Shown: positions 17,115 to 24,905 of the stretch, in pieces
Layout of the letters: each line of letters begins with the position of its first letter
Numbering within the stretch: position 1 is the first letter of the stretch
Source: an uncultured Treponema sp.
Lineage (GTDB): Bacteria; Spirochaetota; Spirochaetia; Treponematales; Treponemataceae
Direction of reading: 5' to 3'
Length of the DNA: 64,000 nucleotides
Assembly: GCA_946615905.1 (NCBI GenBank)
Contig: CAMOIE010000006.1
Coordinates: 83,237-147,236 of the forward strand
Notes under the pieces: model-generated
Told to the model about the DNA's origin: nothing
The model's input: the letters and a program-made list of their open reading frames with translations, nothing else
Databases searched by the model: none
Translations under genes and position numbers: made by a program

Positions 17115-19598
17115 TTACCTTTCTCCCGGAACGCTTCCAACGCCCCGTGCTTGAATTTCCTGACGCACACCAAGTTCCAACAACTGGGAAACATCGATAA
17201 TCAAAGAAACGGAACCGTCACCCAAGATGGATGCACCTGCAATCGCAGGAGACTGGGTAAACTGGTCTTTCAACGGCTTAATAACAACATCTTCCTCACC
17301 GATAAGAGCGTCAACCATAACACCGATTTTCTTATTCTGTGAGCCTACAATTACAACGAAGCAATAGTCGCCCTCATCTTCCGTCTCGATATTGAAGAGT
17401 CTGCTCAAACGCAAAACCGAAATAACTTCGTTGCGGACGTTCAGAACTTCATAATTATCGATTGTATTAATCTCTTCCTTCTTGATACGGACGCTTTCAA
17501 TAACCGATGCAATAGGAATTGAATAGGTTTCTCCGCCAACGCGAACCAGCAAGCCCTGAATAATAGCGAGTGTAAGAGGCAACTTGATGCTGAATTTAGA
17601 CCCCTTTCCGTGTTCTGATGTAACAGAAACTGTACCGTTGAGCTTTTCAACCATCGTACGGACTACATCCAAACCTACACCGCGTCCAGAAACGTTCGTG
17701 ATTTTTTCCGATGTAGAGAATCCGGCCATAAAGATAAGGTTAAAGGCTTCCTGATCCGAGAGAACCTTGTTCGGATGAATAAGTCCCTTATTGATAGCCT
17801 TCTGTTTGACGGCATTGACATCGATACCAGCACCATCGTCAACAACATCGATGATAATCATGTTGCCTTCGTTGGCAGCCTTAAGAAGAACAGTTCCCTG
17901 CTCGTCCTTTCCGGCGGCCTTACGCTCTTCTGGAGACTCAATACCATGGTCGACAGAGTTACGGACACAGTGCATAATCGGATCCATAAGGTCGTCAACA
18001 ACAGTCTTATCAAGTTCTGTTTCAGCACCCTCGATAAGGAGCTTTACTTTTTTCCCCAAGTCTTTCTGCAAGTCGCGGACAACACGAGGGAAGCGGTCGA
18101 AAATCTGACTGATAGGAACCATGCGGATTTTCATTACGCCTTCCTGCAACTCACCGGCAATGCGACCGAGATTTTGGGTAGAAGAATGAAATTTTGTATT
18201 TAAGTCCTTGAAGCGAGCCTCAAAGACATCGAAATAGCTAGACAAGCCACCGAATTCCTGCAAGATATCAGCCTTAATATCCTTGACTGACACCCCGTTC
18301 TGAATCTGCTCAAGATACTGTGGCAACTGTTCGAACATCTTGCGCATTTTTTCCTTGAATGAAGAATCCAAAGACTGGAACTGAACCAGCATGTCGGCTT
18401 GACGTTGGGCGCTCTGATTAAAAGCTGCCTTTGTAATGACAGTTTCTGAAACCAAATTGAGAAGATTGTCAATACGACGTGAATCCACGCGCAAGATAGA
18501 AGACTGCTGTGCATGGCCTGTTGCTGGTGCTGTTTTTTGGGCAGTTTTTGCTGGAGCCGCAGACTTATCCTCTTCTTTTTTTGCTTCCGCAGGAGCGGCG
18601 GCAGGTGCAGGAGTCTCAGCAGGGGCAGGACTTGCAGGTGCTGTCTGGGCAACCGGCGCAGGCTCTTCTTTTTGTGGAGCCGGAGCTGGAGTTGGTGCCG
18701 CAGGAGCAGGAGCCGCAGGGGCGGGTGCCGGTGCGGCAGCTTGCGGAGCCGGAACACTTTCAGAATCAGCAGCAACAGCATTTGTCAAATCACGGGCATC
18801 TACAGAAAGAGTAACATCGTCAAGGAAAGCGACATCCTCAATTTCTTCCTGACTTGAGCTAGATGCGACAAAATAAACTACACTCTTATGAAATTCATCT
18901 TCATAAAGGGCGTCAAAATCTGGAGTTGTCTTGAGGACTGTTCCGACAGCCTTAAGGGCCGCAAAAACCTGAATTCCTCCGACAGTATTCATCGGATTGT
19001 TTTCATCAAATTCAATGTAAACGCCCCAAAGCTTTTGTCCACCTGTGCAACTCTGCTTTAATTCTACAAGCTCAAATTCATTAAGATCAACCTTAGGTCT
19101 CTCCGCAGAAGGAGCCGGACTTGCGGCAGCTGTGGGAGTAGCCGGAGCCGGTTGAGCGGGCGCAGGAGCCGCGGTTTGAGGAGCAGCAGCCTTACCTTTA
19201 CCATCACCAAAAAACGAACGGAGTCGGCCAGAAATTTCATCAGTGTTTTCACCATAAATTGAGCCTGACTTTCGGGACTCCATCATAGCCTTTATAACAT
19301 CAAGGGCAGTCAAAAGGACATCGATAACATCCTCTGTAACTTTTACACGATCTGAACGAATTTCATCGAGCAAATCTTCCATCGTGTGTGCAAAAGTAGA
19401 AATTTCGGAGAATTCTACTGCGGCAGAATTTCCTTTGAGGGTATGCGCTGCACGGAAAATTTCATCAATAGCGTCATGATTATTCGGGTCATTCTCAATT
19501 GCAAGGATATTGCTTTCAAGATTTTCGATCATCATTTCTGCTTCAGAAAAGTAGTCTTTGAGAAGCTCTTCATTGTCCACATCAAGAAAATCACTCAT
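17115..19598 (-). CDS. cheA: Chemotaxis histidine kinase CheA
   Basis: 827 residues. P1 Hpt domain with phospho-acceptor His52 (RAAHTLKGNSA); P2-like region (~180-275); a long Ala/Pro linker on each side of it; dimerisation domain P3; kinase domain P4 (VRNSVDHGI, SEKITNVSGRGVGLD); CheW-like P5. It phosphorylates CheY in response to receptors. First gene of the operon. The ATG is preceded by TAAAAT at 7 bases and has no Shine-Dalgarno, so a leaderless mRNA is possible. Confidence 0.95.
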   Translation of the reverse strand: MSDFLDVDNEELLKDYFSEAEMMIENLESNILAIENDPNNHDAIDEIFRAAHTLKGNSAAVEFSEISTFAHTMEDLLDEIRSDRVKVTEDVIDVLLTALDVIKAMMESRKSGSIYGENTDEISGRLRSFFGDGKGKAAAPQTAAPAPAQPAPATPTAAASPAPSAERPKVDLNEFELVELKQSCTGGQKLWGVYIEFDENNPMNTVGGIQVFAALKAVGTVLKTTPDFDALYEDEFHKSVVYFVASSSSQEEIEDVAFLDDVTLSVDARDLTNAVAADSESVPAPQAAAPAPAPAAPAPAAPTPAPAPQKEEPAPVAQTAPASPAPAETPAPAAAPAEAKKEEDKSAAPAKTAQKTAPATGHAQQSSILRVDSRRIDNLLNLVSETVITKAAFNQSAQRQADMLVQFQSLDSSFKEKMRKMFEQLPQYLEQIQNGVSVKDIKADILQEFGGLSSYFDVFEARFKDLNTKFHSSTQNLGRIAGELQEGVMKIRMVPISQIFDRFPRVVRDLQKDLGKKVKLLIEGAETELDKTVVDDLMDPIMHCVRNSVDHGIESPEERKAAGKDEQGTVLLKAANEGNMIIIDVVDDGAGIDVNAVKQKAINKGLIHPNKVLSDQEAFNLIFMAGFSTSEKITNVSGRGVGLDVVRTMVEKLNGTVSVTSEHGKGSKFSIKLPLTLAIIQGLLVRVGGETYSIPIASVIESVRIKKEEINTIDNYEVLNVRNEVISVLRLSRLFNIETEDEGDYCFVVIVGSQNKKIGVMVDALIGEEDVVIKPLKDQFTQSPAIAGASILGDGSVSLIIDVSQLLELGVRQEIQARGVGSVPGER

Positions 19599-19605
19599 AT
19601 ATCTT

Positions 19606-19633
19606 ATTTTAACCGTTCTTTTTTCTAAGTCAA
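19606..19633 (-). promoter_or_regulatory. Putative promoter of the che operon
   Basis: Reverse strand TTGACT (19628-19633), 16 bases, TAAAAT (19606-19611), 7 bases to the cheA ATG. It resembles a housekeeping promoter rather than a flagellar sigma-28 type. Confidence 0.5.
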
Positions 19634-19810
19634 GGGAAAAATATAAAATCTAATTTAAGAATAACCCTATATTATTTATACAAACCTTAAACTTGGAGTT
19701 TTTTAAAGGCTTTTTTCTATATTTAAAGATTGTTCTGATTTTGTCCGATACTTGAAACGACATTGGCTTTAATTTTCTAAATTCCGATTTTTTGATATTT
19801 GGAGTTCAAA

Positions 19811-21085
19811 ATGAACAAAAGAAGTTTGATTGCTCTCTCGCTTTTACTAGGCCCTGCTATTTCTATAAATGCCCTCACCGCAAAAGGTTTTTCATCTGAT
19901 TTTGGACTTTACGGAATCGCCTCCTCTGATTCAACCCAAGACACTTTCTCTCCGGTCGGAGGCCTGATTTCATATTTTGACGGACAATTAAACATCACGA
20001 ACAACCTGATGGTCCGTGGAGACTTTCAATTTTTGACGGATGGAGACATTATAAAGAAGGATGCTTTCAGCGAAACTGACTCAAAATTCAAAATCAACGG
20101 GGCGTCCGCAACATTTCTTTTTAAGTCTGTCGGAGCCTCCCACTTTGTTTCTGCATACGGGGGAATTTTCGAGCCAGTCGGGACTGACTCTTTTTTACAG
20201 CGGCAGTTTGGAATCACCGGAGTCCACTCCCTTTTGACCGAATCAAGGATGGGGGAAAATGGTCCTTCTGCATACAGCATCGATGGAAAAGGCGGTTCAT
20301 ATCTCGTAAACTACAATAAGATTCCTCTTGCGGCAGGCCTTTACGTTTACAAAACAGACAAGGAAATCGAAGAAGAAGTCACCACAACTAATGCTACAGG
20401 GACAACAACCGTCAAGGAAACCCACGACAGGGACTTGATGAACGTAGACATCAGGCTTGCGACAGCCTTTCGGTACCTGACAATTGATATTCTCGGCGGA
20501 GGTGCCGCAATAATAAACACCGAAGACTCAAACGGTGACAAGGTTTTTCTTCTTGTAGACACCCTTTACCTCCACTGTGGGGCTGAAATTCTTTTGGGAC
20601 CGAGAAGGGGGCCCTCCCTTTTTATCCAGACAGGATTTGACAACTGGAAAGTAAAAAAGGGTGACGGTCATGACTTCGACAAGGACTATCTGTACGCTTT
20701 GATTGAGCCAAGGCTCTTTTACAATGATGTAATGCTGACGGGAAGTCTCTTCTTCTTTCCTGATGACACCGCAAAAAAACTAGCTTTCGTAGACAATCAA
20801 CTGGGGGTAAACGGCTCTCTGTCAACAAAACGACTGCCATTTATAAACAAGGACATAGAGTGTGGACTTCACGTTACGTCTTCAATCAGTAAAAAAAATC
20901 TCTACGATTTGAAGGATTTGAAAGACTTTAAAAAAGATTTTGAACTACAAGTGACTCCCTTCTGCAACTTCGGTCTCTTTGACGGAACAGCAAAAACGAT
21001 GTTTTCAATCAACATGACAAAGGCAAAAAGGGATTCTTTCAAACACGCATTCAAGCTGACACTTGGCTACACGACTAGACTGTAA
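19811..21085 (+). CDS. Secreted protein, probable outer-membrane beta-barrel
   Basis: 424 residues from the ATG at 19811, chosen because GGAG lies 7 bases upstream and a signal peptide follows (RSLIALSLLLGPAISINA). The mature part has alternating beta-type segments (FGLYGIAS, LNITNNLMVRGDFQFL, GLYVYKTDKE) and ends HAFKLTLGYTTRL, a plausible barrel-terminal strand. Family not recognised. It stands alone, divergent from cheA, and ends at a good terminator. The 200 bases upstream hold only AT-rich promoter-like sequence. Confidence 0.6.
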   Translation: MNKRSLIALSLLLGPAISINALTAKGFSSDFGLYGIASSDSTQDTFSPVGGLISYFDGQLNITNNLMVRGDFQFLTDGDIIKKDAFSETDSKFKINGASATFLFKSVGASHFVSAYGGIFEPVGTDSFLQRQFGITGVHSLLTESRMGENGPSAYSIDGKGGSYLVNYNKIPLAAGLYVYKTDKEIEEEVTTTNATGTTTVKETHDRDLMNVDIRLATAFRYLTIDILGGGAAIINTEDSNGDKVFLLVDTLYLHCGAEILLGPRRGPSLFIQTGFDNWKVKKGDGHDFDKDYLYALIEPRLFYNDVMLTGSLFFFPDDTAKKLAFVDNQLGVNGSLSTKRLPFINKDIECGLHVTSSISKKNLYDLKDLKDFKKDFELQVTPFCNFGLFDGTAKTMFSINMTKAKRDSFKHAFKLTLGYTTRL

Positions 21086-21101
21086 TAGAAAAAACATTAA
21101 A

Positions 21102-21136
21102 AAAGTCCGCCGGAATATTAGGCGGACTTTTTTTTT
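21102..21136. terminator. Bidirectional terminator
   Basis: AAAGTCCGCC (21102-21111), 9-base loop, GGCGGACTTT (21121-21130), followed by T residues and preceded by A residues. It can end both the secreted-protein gene and dapL. Confidence 0.88.
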
Positions 21137-21162
21137 ATTTTAAATCAACTCGCTTGAAAATC

Positions 21163-22392
21163 TTACAAAGTCAAGGCGGAAAGACGCTTGCAGGCCTCTT
21201 CGATGTCGGCGCGGTGACCGAAAGATGAGAAGCGGATAAAGCTCTCACCGGCAGGGCCGAATCCGGAGCCTGGGGTCGTGACGATATTGCACTTGTCAAG
21301 AATCAGGTCGAAGACTTCCCAGCTTTTGCGGCCGGGGAATTTCGCCCAGACGTAGGGGCCGTTTCCAGTGAAGTAGACCTCTACACCGGCCTTTTTGAAT
21401 TCACCGCCGCGCAAAGTTTCGCTGATGATTCTGCCGTTCTCAAGGTAGTAGTCGACAGCCTCCTTCATGTCCTTCAAGCCCTGCTCATCCAAGGCGGCAA
21501 GTCCTCCGGCCTGGGCGATATTTGAGGCCCCGTTGAAAAGGGTTGTGTTTACGCGGTTCCAGTCCTTGTTGACAAGACTTCCGTCAGCAAATTTCAAATC
21601 ATTCGGAACGACTGACCAGCCAAGGCGGACTCCGGTGAATCCAGCGGGCTTTGAGAATGAATTGACCTCAATCGCGCAAGTGCGGGAGCCGGGAATCTCG
21701 AAAATAGTCTTGGGCAATTTCTCGTCGCGGATAAAGGCGAAATAAGCGGCATCGTAGACGATTATGCAGCCGTGCGCATTGGCAAAATCAACGAGTTTTG
21801 TAAGCTCCTCGCGTGTTGAGGCGGCTCCGGTCGGATTGTTTGGTGAGCAGAAGTAAATCACCGTGTTGTCCTCGATTTTTGAGAGGTCGGGGAAGAAATT
21901 GTTCTCAGGAATACAGGGAAGATAAGTCACTCCCTCATAGCCTGTTCCGTCAGCCTTGGCGGAAGAAGCGGCTCCAGTGACCACAGAACCGTCAACATAA
22001 ACCGGGTAAGCCGGATCCTGAACGGCGATTTTCACATGGGAGCCGAACAAGGTCTGGATACGGGCGATGTCGCATTTTGCGCCGTCTGAGACAAAAACCT
22101 CGCTCTCATCCGCCATACCTTTATAGAAGGTTTCGGCGATTTTTTTGCGGAGGTCAGAATTTCCCTGCTCGTCCCCGTAGCCGGAATAGCCGGCGGCAGT
22201 CGCAAGGCCGAGGGCATAGTCAGACATGGCTTTCGCGATATGCTTTGAGAGGGGTTCTGTCGTGTTTCCGATTCCGAGACTGATTATCCTTGCGTCCGGA
22301 TGGGAGGCCGCATACTCACGGCGGCGGCGGGCAATCTCCGGGAAAAGGTACCCGGCTGTCAAATTGGCGAATCCTGTGTTTCTTGTAATCAT
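21163..22392 (-). CDS. dapL: LL-diaminopimelate aminotransferase DapL
   Basis: 409 residues, class I/II PLP aminotransferase. The DapL-specific GYSGYGDEQGNSDLR region and start (NTGFANLTAGYLFPEI) are present, with Schiff-base lysine in NSFSKPAGFTG and a C-terminal SFIRFSSFG arginine. It converts tetrahydrodipicolinate directly to LL-diaminopimelate, so lysine synthesis can bypass DapD/C/E. A near-consensus promoter lies 6 bases before the ATG and there is no Shine-Dalgarno. Monocistronic by position. Confidence 0.92.
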   Translation of the reverse strand: MITRNTGFANLTAGYLFPEIARRRREYAASHPDARIISLGIGNTTEPLSKHIAKAMSDYALGLATAAGYSGYGDEQGNSDLRKKIAETFYKGMADESEVFVSDGAKCDIARIQTLFGSHVKIAVQDPAYPVYVDGSVVTGAASSAKADGTGYEGVTYLPCIPENNFFPDLSKIEDNTVIYFCSPNNPTGAASTREELTKLVDFANAHGCIIVYDAAYFAFIRDEKLPKTIFEIPGSRTCAIEVNSFSKPAGFTGVRLGWSVVPNDLKFADGSLVNKDWNRVNTTLFNGASNIAQAGGLAALDEQGLKDMKEAVDYYLENGRIISETLRGGEFKKAGVEVYFTGNGPYVWAKFPGRKSWEVFDLILDKCNIVTTPGSGFGPAGESFIRFSSFGHRADIEEACKRLSALTL

Positions 22393-22398
22393 AGGCTA

Positions 22399-22428
22399 AT
22401 TTTACTGAAAACACAGGCTTGTTTTCAA
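22399..22428 (-). promoter_or_regulatory. Promoter of dapL
   Basis: Reverse strand TTGAAA (22423-22428), 18 bases, TAAAAT (22399-22404), then TAGCCT and ATG. The spacing implies a leaderless transcript. Confidence 0.6.
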
Positions 22429-22451
22429 GTGATTTTTTTAACAGGACTTAA

Positions 22452-23738
22452 TTATGGCAGCGTGACTGTAAATTCAGCCCACTCGCCTTCCTTGCTGTCA
22501 ACAGAAATCGTCCCGTGGTGATTTTTGACGATTGACTGGGCTATTGAAAGTCCGAGGCCGTAGCCGCCTGTCTGTCTTGCGCGCGAATAATCTGACCGGT
22601 AGAAGCGCAGGAAGATTTTCTCCAAATCATCACGTGAGATTCCCCGTCCGGAATTCCAAACCTTTACGACATGCCTGTCGCGGTCAAGGTAGGCCGACAC
22701 ACGGATTACGGCATCCTTTTCAGAATTTTTAATTGCGTTGTCCACGAGAATAGAGACGACCTGCTCAATCTGCTGACGGTCTCCGGTGCAAAGCATTCCG
22801 GTCTGGATGTCAGTCTCAAGTTTCTTGCCATCTTCAAATATCACGCTTTCAAAAGGAAGGGCTGCTGCGTTTACTGATGCCGTAAAATCAAAATCTTCGA
22901 TGTGCATAATTACCCTCTCCGCGTCATCGCGGGCAAGGTAGAGTAGGTCCTTTACAAGACGGCTCATGCGGTCATTTCCATCCTTTATATAAGTCAGCCA
23001 CCGGTTTTCACCGATTTCAGAGGAAAGGACATCAACATTGGCACCGATTACGGCAATCGGAGTCTTCAGCTCATGTCCTGCATCGGCGACAAAGCGTTTT
23101 TGCCTCTCAAAAGCCTCCTGAACAGGCATAACGATTTTTCCAGAAAAGAACCATGAGCATAGGAAGGCAACGGCAATGCTAATCAAAAGAATCGCACCGG
23201 AATACAAAAAAAGCCTGTGAATGACATCAAGTTCTCCATTCATGTTCAAAATGCAAACCAGGCGGGCAGCCCCCTGATACTCATGAAGATAGAACATAGA
23301 CTCCCGGTAGATTCCAGTTTTATTGCCGGTCGCTAGAATTTCAGACACAAGTTTTTCAATTTCCAGCATCGAGTAATTTATCGGAAAATCTCGGATAACT
23401 TTTTGAACGACTCCGTTTTCACCTATTACGACCGAAAAATAATTTCTGAAATTTTTTGAGTCAAAATGAATTTCAAAGGGCATGGGATTTTCGGCCTCGA
23501 AGTTTGGATAGTCGCCCTTGTTCATGGGGCTTACATGATAGCCGCCTTCCTTTAGCTCCATCGGACGAGGCAGATGTCCGTCGTTATCAGCGATAAGCTC
23601 CAAAAAATTTCTGGCCTTGACGTATTCAAAGCGGGCAAGTGAAAAATTTAAAATTATCAGAATAAATGCGAGCACGGAAAACAGGACTGCAATAATTGCA
23701 ATCATAATCCGTGTTCGTAGTCGGTTGATAACGTCCAT
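22452..23738 (-). CDS. Sensor histidine kinase
   Basis: 428 residues. Two membrane helices (~12-33 and ~185-205) enclose a periplasmic sensor region of ~150 residues with no recognised fold. HisKA H-box is ADAGHELKTP; HATPase_c has an N-box-like DNAIKNSEKDAVIRV, GRGIS and GYGLGLSIAQS. It pairs with the response regulator that starts the operon 6 bases upstream. The signal is unknown. Confidence 0.9.
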   Translation of the reverse strand: MDVINRLRTRIMIAIIAVLFSVLAFILIILNFSLARFEYVKARNFLELIADNDGHLPRPMELKEGGYHVSPMNKGDYPNFEAENPMPFEIHFDSKNFRNYFSVVIGENGVVQKVIRDFPINYSMLEIEKLVSEILATGNKTGIYRESMFYLHEYQGAARLVCILNMNGELDVIHRLFLYSGAILLISIAVAFLCSWFFSGKIVMPVQEAFERQKRFVADAGHELKTPIAVIGANVDVLSSEIGENRWLTYIKDGNDRMSRLVKDLLYLARDDAERVIMHIEDFDFTASVNAAALPFESVIFEDGKKLETDIQTGMLCTGDRQQIEQVVSILVDNAIKNSEKDAVIRVSAYLDRDRHVVKVWNSGRGISRDDLEKIFLRFYRSDYSRARQTGGYGLGLSIAQSIVKNHHGTISVDSKEGEWAEFTVTLP

Positions 23739-23744
23739 ACGGGG

Positions 23745-24425
23745 CTACCGGGTTTCGTCTTCCAATGAATAGCCGATTCCACGGGCAGTACGGATTCTCA
23801 CATGAACGTGAAGGTTCTCAATCTTTTTGCGGATAAATGAAATGTAGACTTCTACATTGTTGTACTCAGCGTTTGAGTCGCCGCCCCAGATTTTTTCGAT
23901 GATGCGCTCCTTGACGATAATCTGGTGGGGATTTTCAAAGAGGAGGTCGAGAATCTGGTATTCTTTTAGAGAAAGTTTTACGGCAAGACCGCTTGCTGAC
24001 TGAAGCTCGCAGTTTTTCTTGCTCAACGTGAGGTCTCCAAAAGTGCGGTCGTCCTCGCGAATGTCACCCTTGCGGCGGGTAAGGGCACGGACACGTGCAA
24101 GAAGCTCGTCTGTTGAGAAGGGCTTTGTCATGTAGTCATCTGCGCCGAGGTCAAGGCCGTTAACCTTGTCTGAGATTTCGTCCTTGGCAGTGAGAAGAAG
24201 TACCGGAACATTGTTGTGTTCTTCGCGGAGTTTTTTAAGAAGCGAAAGGCCGTCAATTCCGGGAATCATTATGTCGAGTACGATTGCGTCGTAAATGCCA
24301 GACTGTGCATACTCGAGACCATCGGTACCGTTCAATACAGCGTCAACGCCGATACGGTTTTTCTTAAAAATTTCAACGAGAGCCTGAGAAAGGCGTTCTT
24401 CGTCTTCAACAAGTAATATTCTCAT
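23745..24425 (-). CDS. OmpR-family response regulator
   Basis: 226 residues from the ATG at 24425 (a GTG 15 bases upstream would lie within the -10 region). Receiver with VEDEE, phospho-acceptor Asp51 (VLDIMIPG) and Lys in MTKPFS; the C-terminal winged-helix DNA-binding domain has LSLKEYQILDLLFENP and VYISFIRKKIE. It should control transcription with the kinase downstream. An inverted repeat overlapping its own promoter suggests autoregulation. Confidence 0.92.
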   Translation of the reverse strand: MRILLVEDEERLSQALVEIFKKNRIGVDAVLNGTDGLEYAQSGIYDAIVLDIMIPGIDGLSLLKKLREEHNNVPVLLLTAKDEISDKVNGLDLGADDYMTKPFSTDELLARVRALTRRKGDIREDDRTFGDLTLSKKNCELQSASGLAVKLSLKEYQILDLLFENPHQIIVKERIIEKIWGGDSNAEYNNVEVYISFIRKKIENLHVHVRIRTARGIGYSLEDETR

Positions 24426-24431
24426 AATACT

Positions 24432-24462
24432 ATTATACACCCTGTTAAGAAAAAATTCTTAA
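24432..24462 (-). promoter_or_regulatory. Promoter and possible operator of the two-component operon
   Basis: Reverse strand TATAAT (24432-24437) lies 6 bases before the ATG. Just upstream, TTAAGAA-N4-TTCTTAA (24445-24462) is a perfect inverted repeat at the spacer and -35, where a regulator dimer could bind. Confidence 0.45.
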
Positions 24463-24596
24463 ATTTATATAGATATTACCTTAAATAACGCGGTTTTATT
24501 TAAAAAATCATCAAGAATCGGTTAAAAGTATAAAAAGGTTGGACTTTCTGAATTTTATTTTAAAAGAAGACTGGCGGGAATTTGAAAATGAATTGC

Positions 24597-24718
24597 GCAA
24601 GGGCTGGAGCCATGCCGGAGGCAGCCACCGCAGCTTGAGCAGAGCGAAAGCGAGGAGGCCGCGCGTTAGCAAGTGGCGGAAGGCCGTGGGGCAAAAAAAG
24701 TTTGCGCCCGAAAAAAAA
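24597..24718. repeat. Dispersed GC-rich repeat block (copy 3)
   Basis: Non-coding block in reverse orientation. Its boundary TTGCGCCCGAAAAAAA matches the edges of the blocks at 61.6 kb and 47.1 kb. It has arginine-like pseudo-ORFs but no start site or Shine-Dalgarno. It ends directly before the leu promoter. Confidence 0.55.
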
Positions 24719-24722
24719 TGAC

Positions 24723-24751
24723 TTGACTTTAATTATACTTCAGTTTATGTT
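24723..24751 (+). promoter_or_regulatory. Promoter of the leu leader and leuA
   Basis: TTGACT (24723-24728), 17 bases, TATGTT (24746-24751). Transcription would begin about 7 bases later, at or next to the leader ATG (24758). Confidence 0.6.
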
Positions 24752-24757
24752 GTATTT

Positions 24758-24811
24758 ATGAAGTTTTTATCACTACTAGCACTAACCTTCTCCTCAAGAG
24801 CCGAAGCTTAA
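24758..24811 (+). CDS. Leucine-rich leader peptide of the leuA attenuator
   Basis: A 17-codon ORF, MKFLSLLALTFSSRAEA, ending TAA. Four of 17 codons are Leu (TTA, CTA, CTA, CTA), three of them CTA, and they cluster at codons 4-9. It lies 95 bases before leuA and just upstream of a terminator hairpin, the layout of leuL-type ribosome-mediated attenuation. There is no Shine-Dalgarno; the ATG is 6 bases past the -10. Too short for gene finders. Confidence 0.65.
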   Translation: MKFLSLLALTFSSRAEA

Positions 24812-24850
24812 GGTAAGTGGTGTAAAAATTCTTTTAAAGAGTACACAATG

Positions 24851-24884
24851 AGACCTGTTGCTTTGGCGGCGGGTCTTTTTTTTT
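24851..24884 (+). terminator. Attenuator terminator upstream of leuA
   Basis: AGACCTGTTGC (24851-24861), loop TTTG, GCGGCGGGTCT (24866-24876), an 11-pair stem with three G-U pairs, running into nine T residues. It stands between the leader stop and the leuA Shine-Dalgarno. An alternative pairing GTGTA/TACAC (24820-24845 region) could belong to the anti-terminator. Confidence 0.75.
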
Positions 24885-24905
24885 ATTTAAAAGGAGCGAA
24901 AATTT

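Noticed and set aside
16665..17342. A 225-codon ORF antisense to cheW and cheA
   Set aside because: No ribosome site and no recognisable features; the opposite strand is a clear operon.
18436..18857. Rightward ORFs rich in Gly/Ala/Arg opposite cheA
   Set aside because: They mirror the Ala/Pro linker codons of cheA and have no independent support.
24539..24721. A 60-codon ORF upstream of leuA
   Set aside because: Most of it is the GC-rich repeat block; basic low-complexity translation and no ribosome site.
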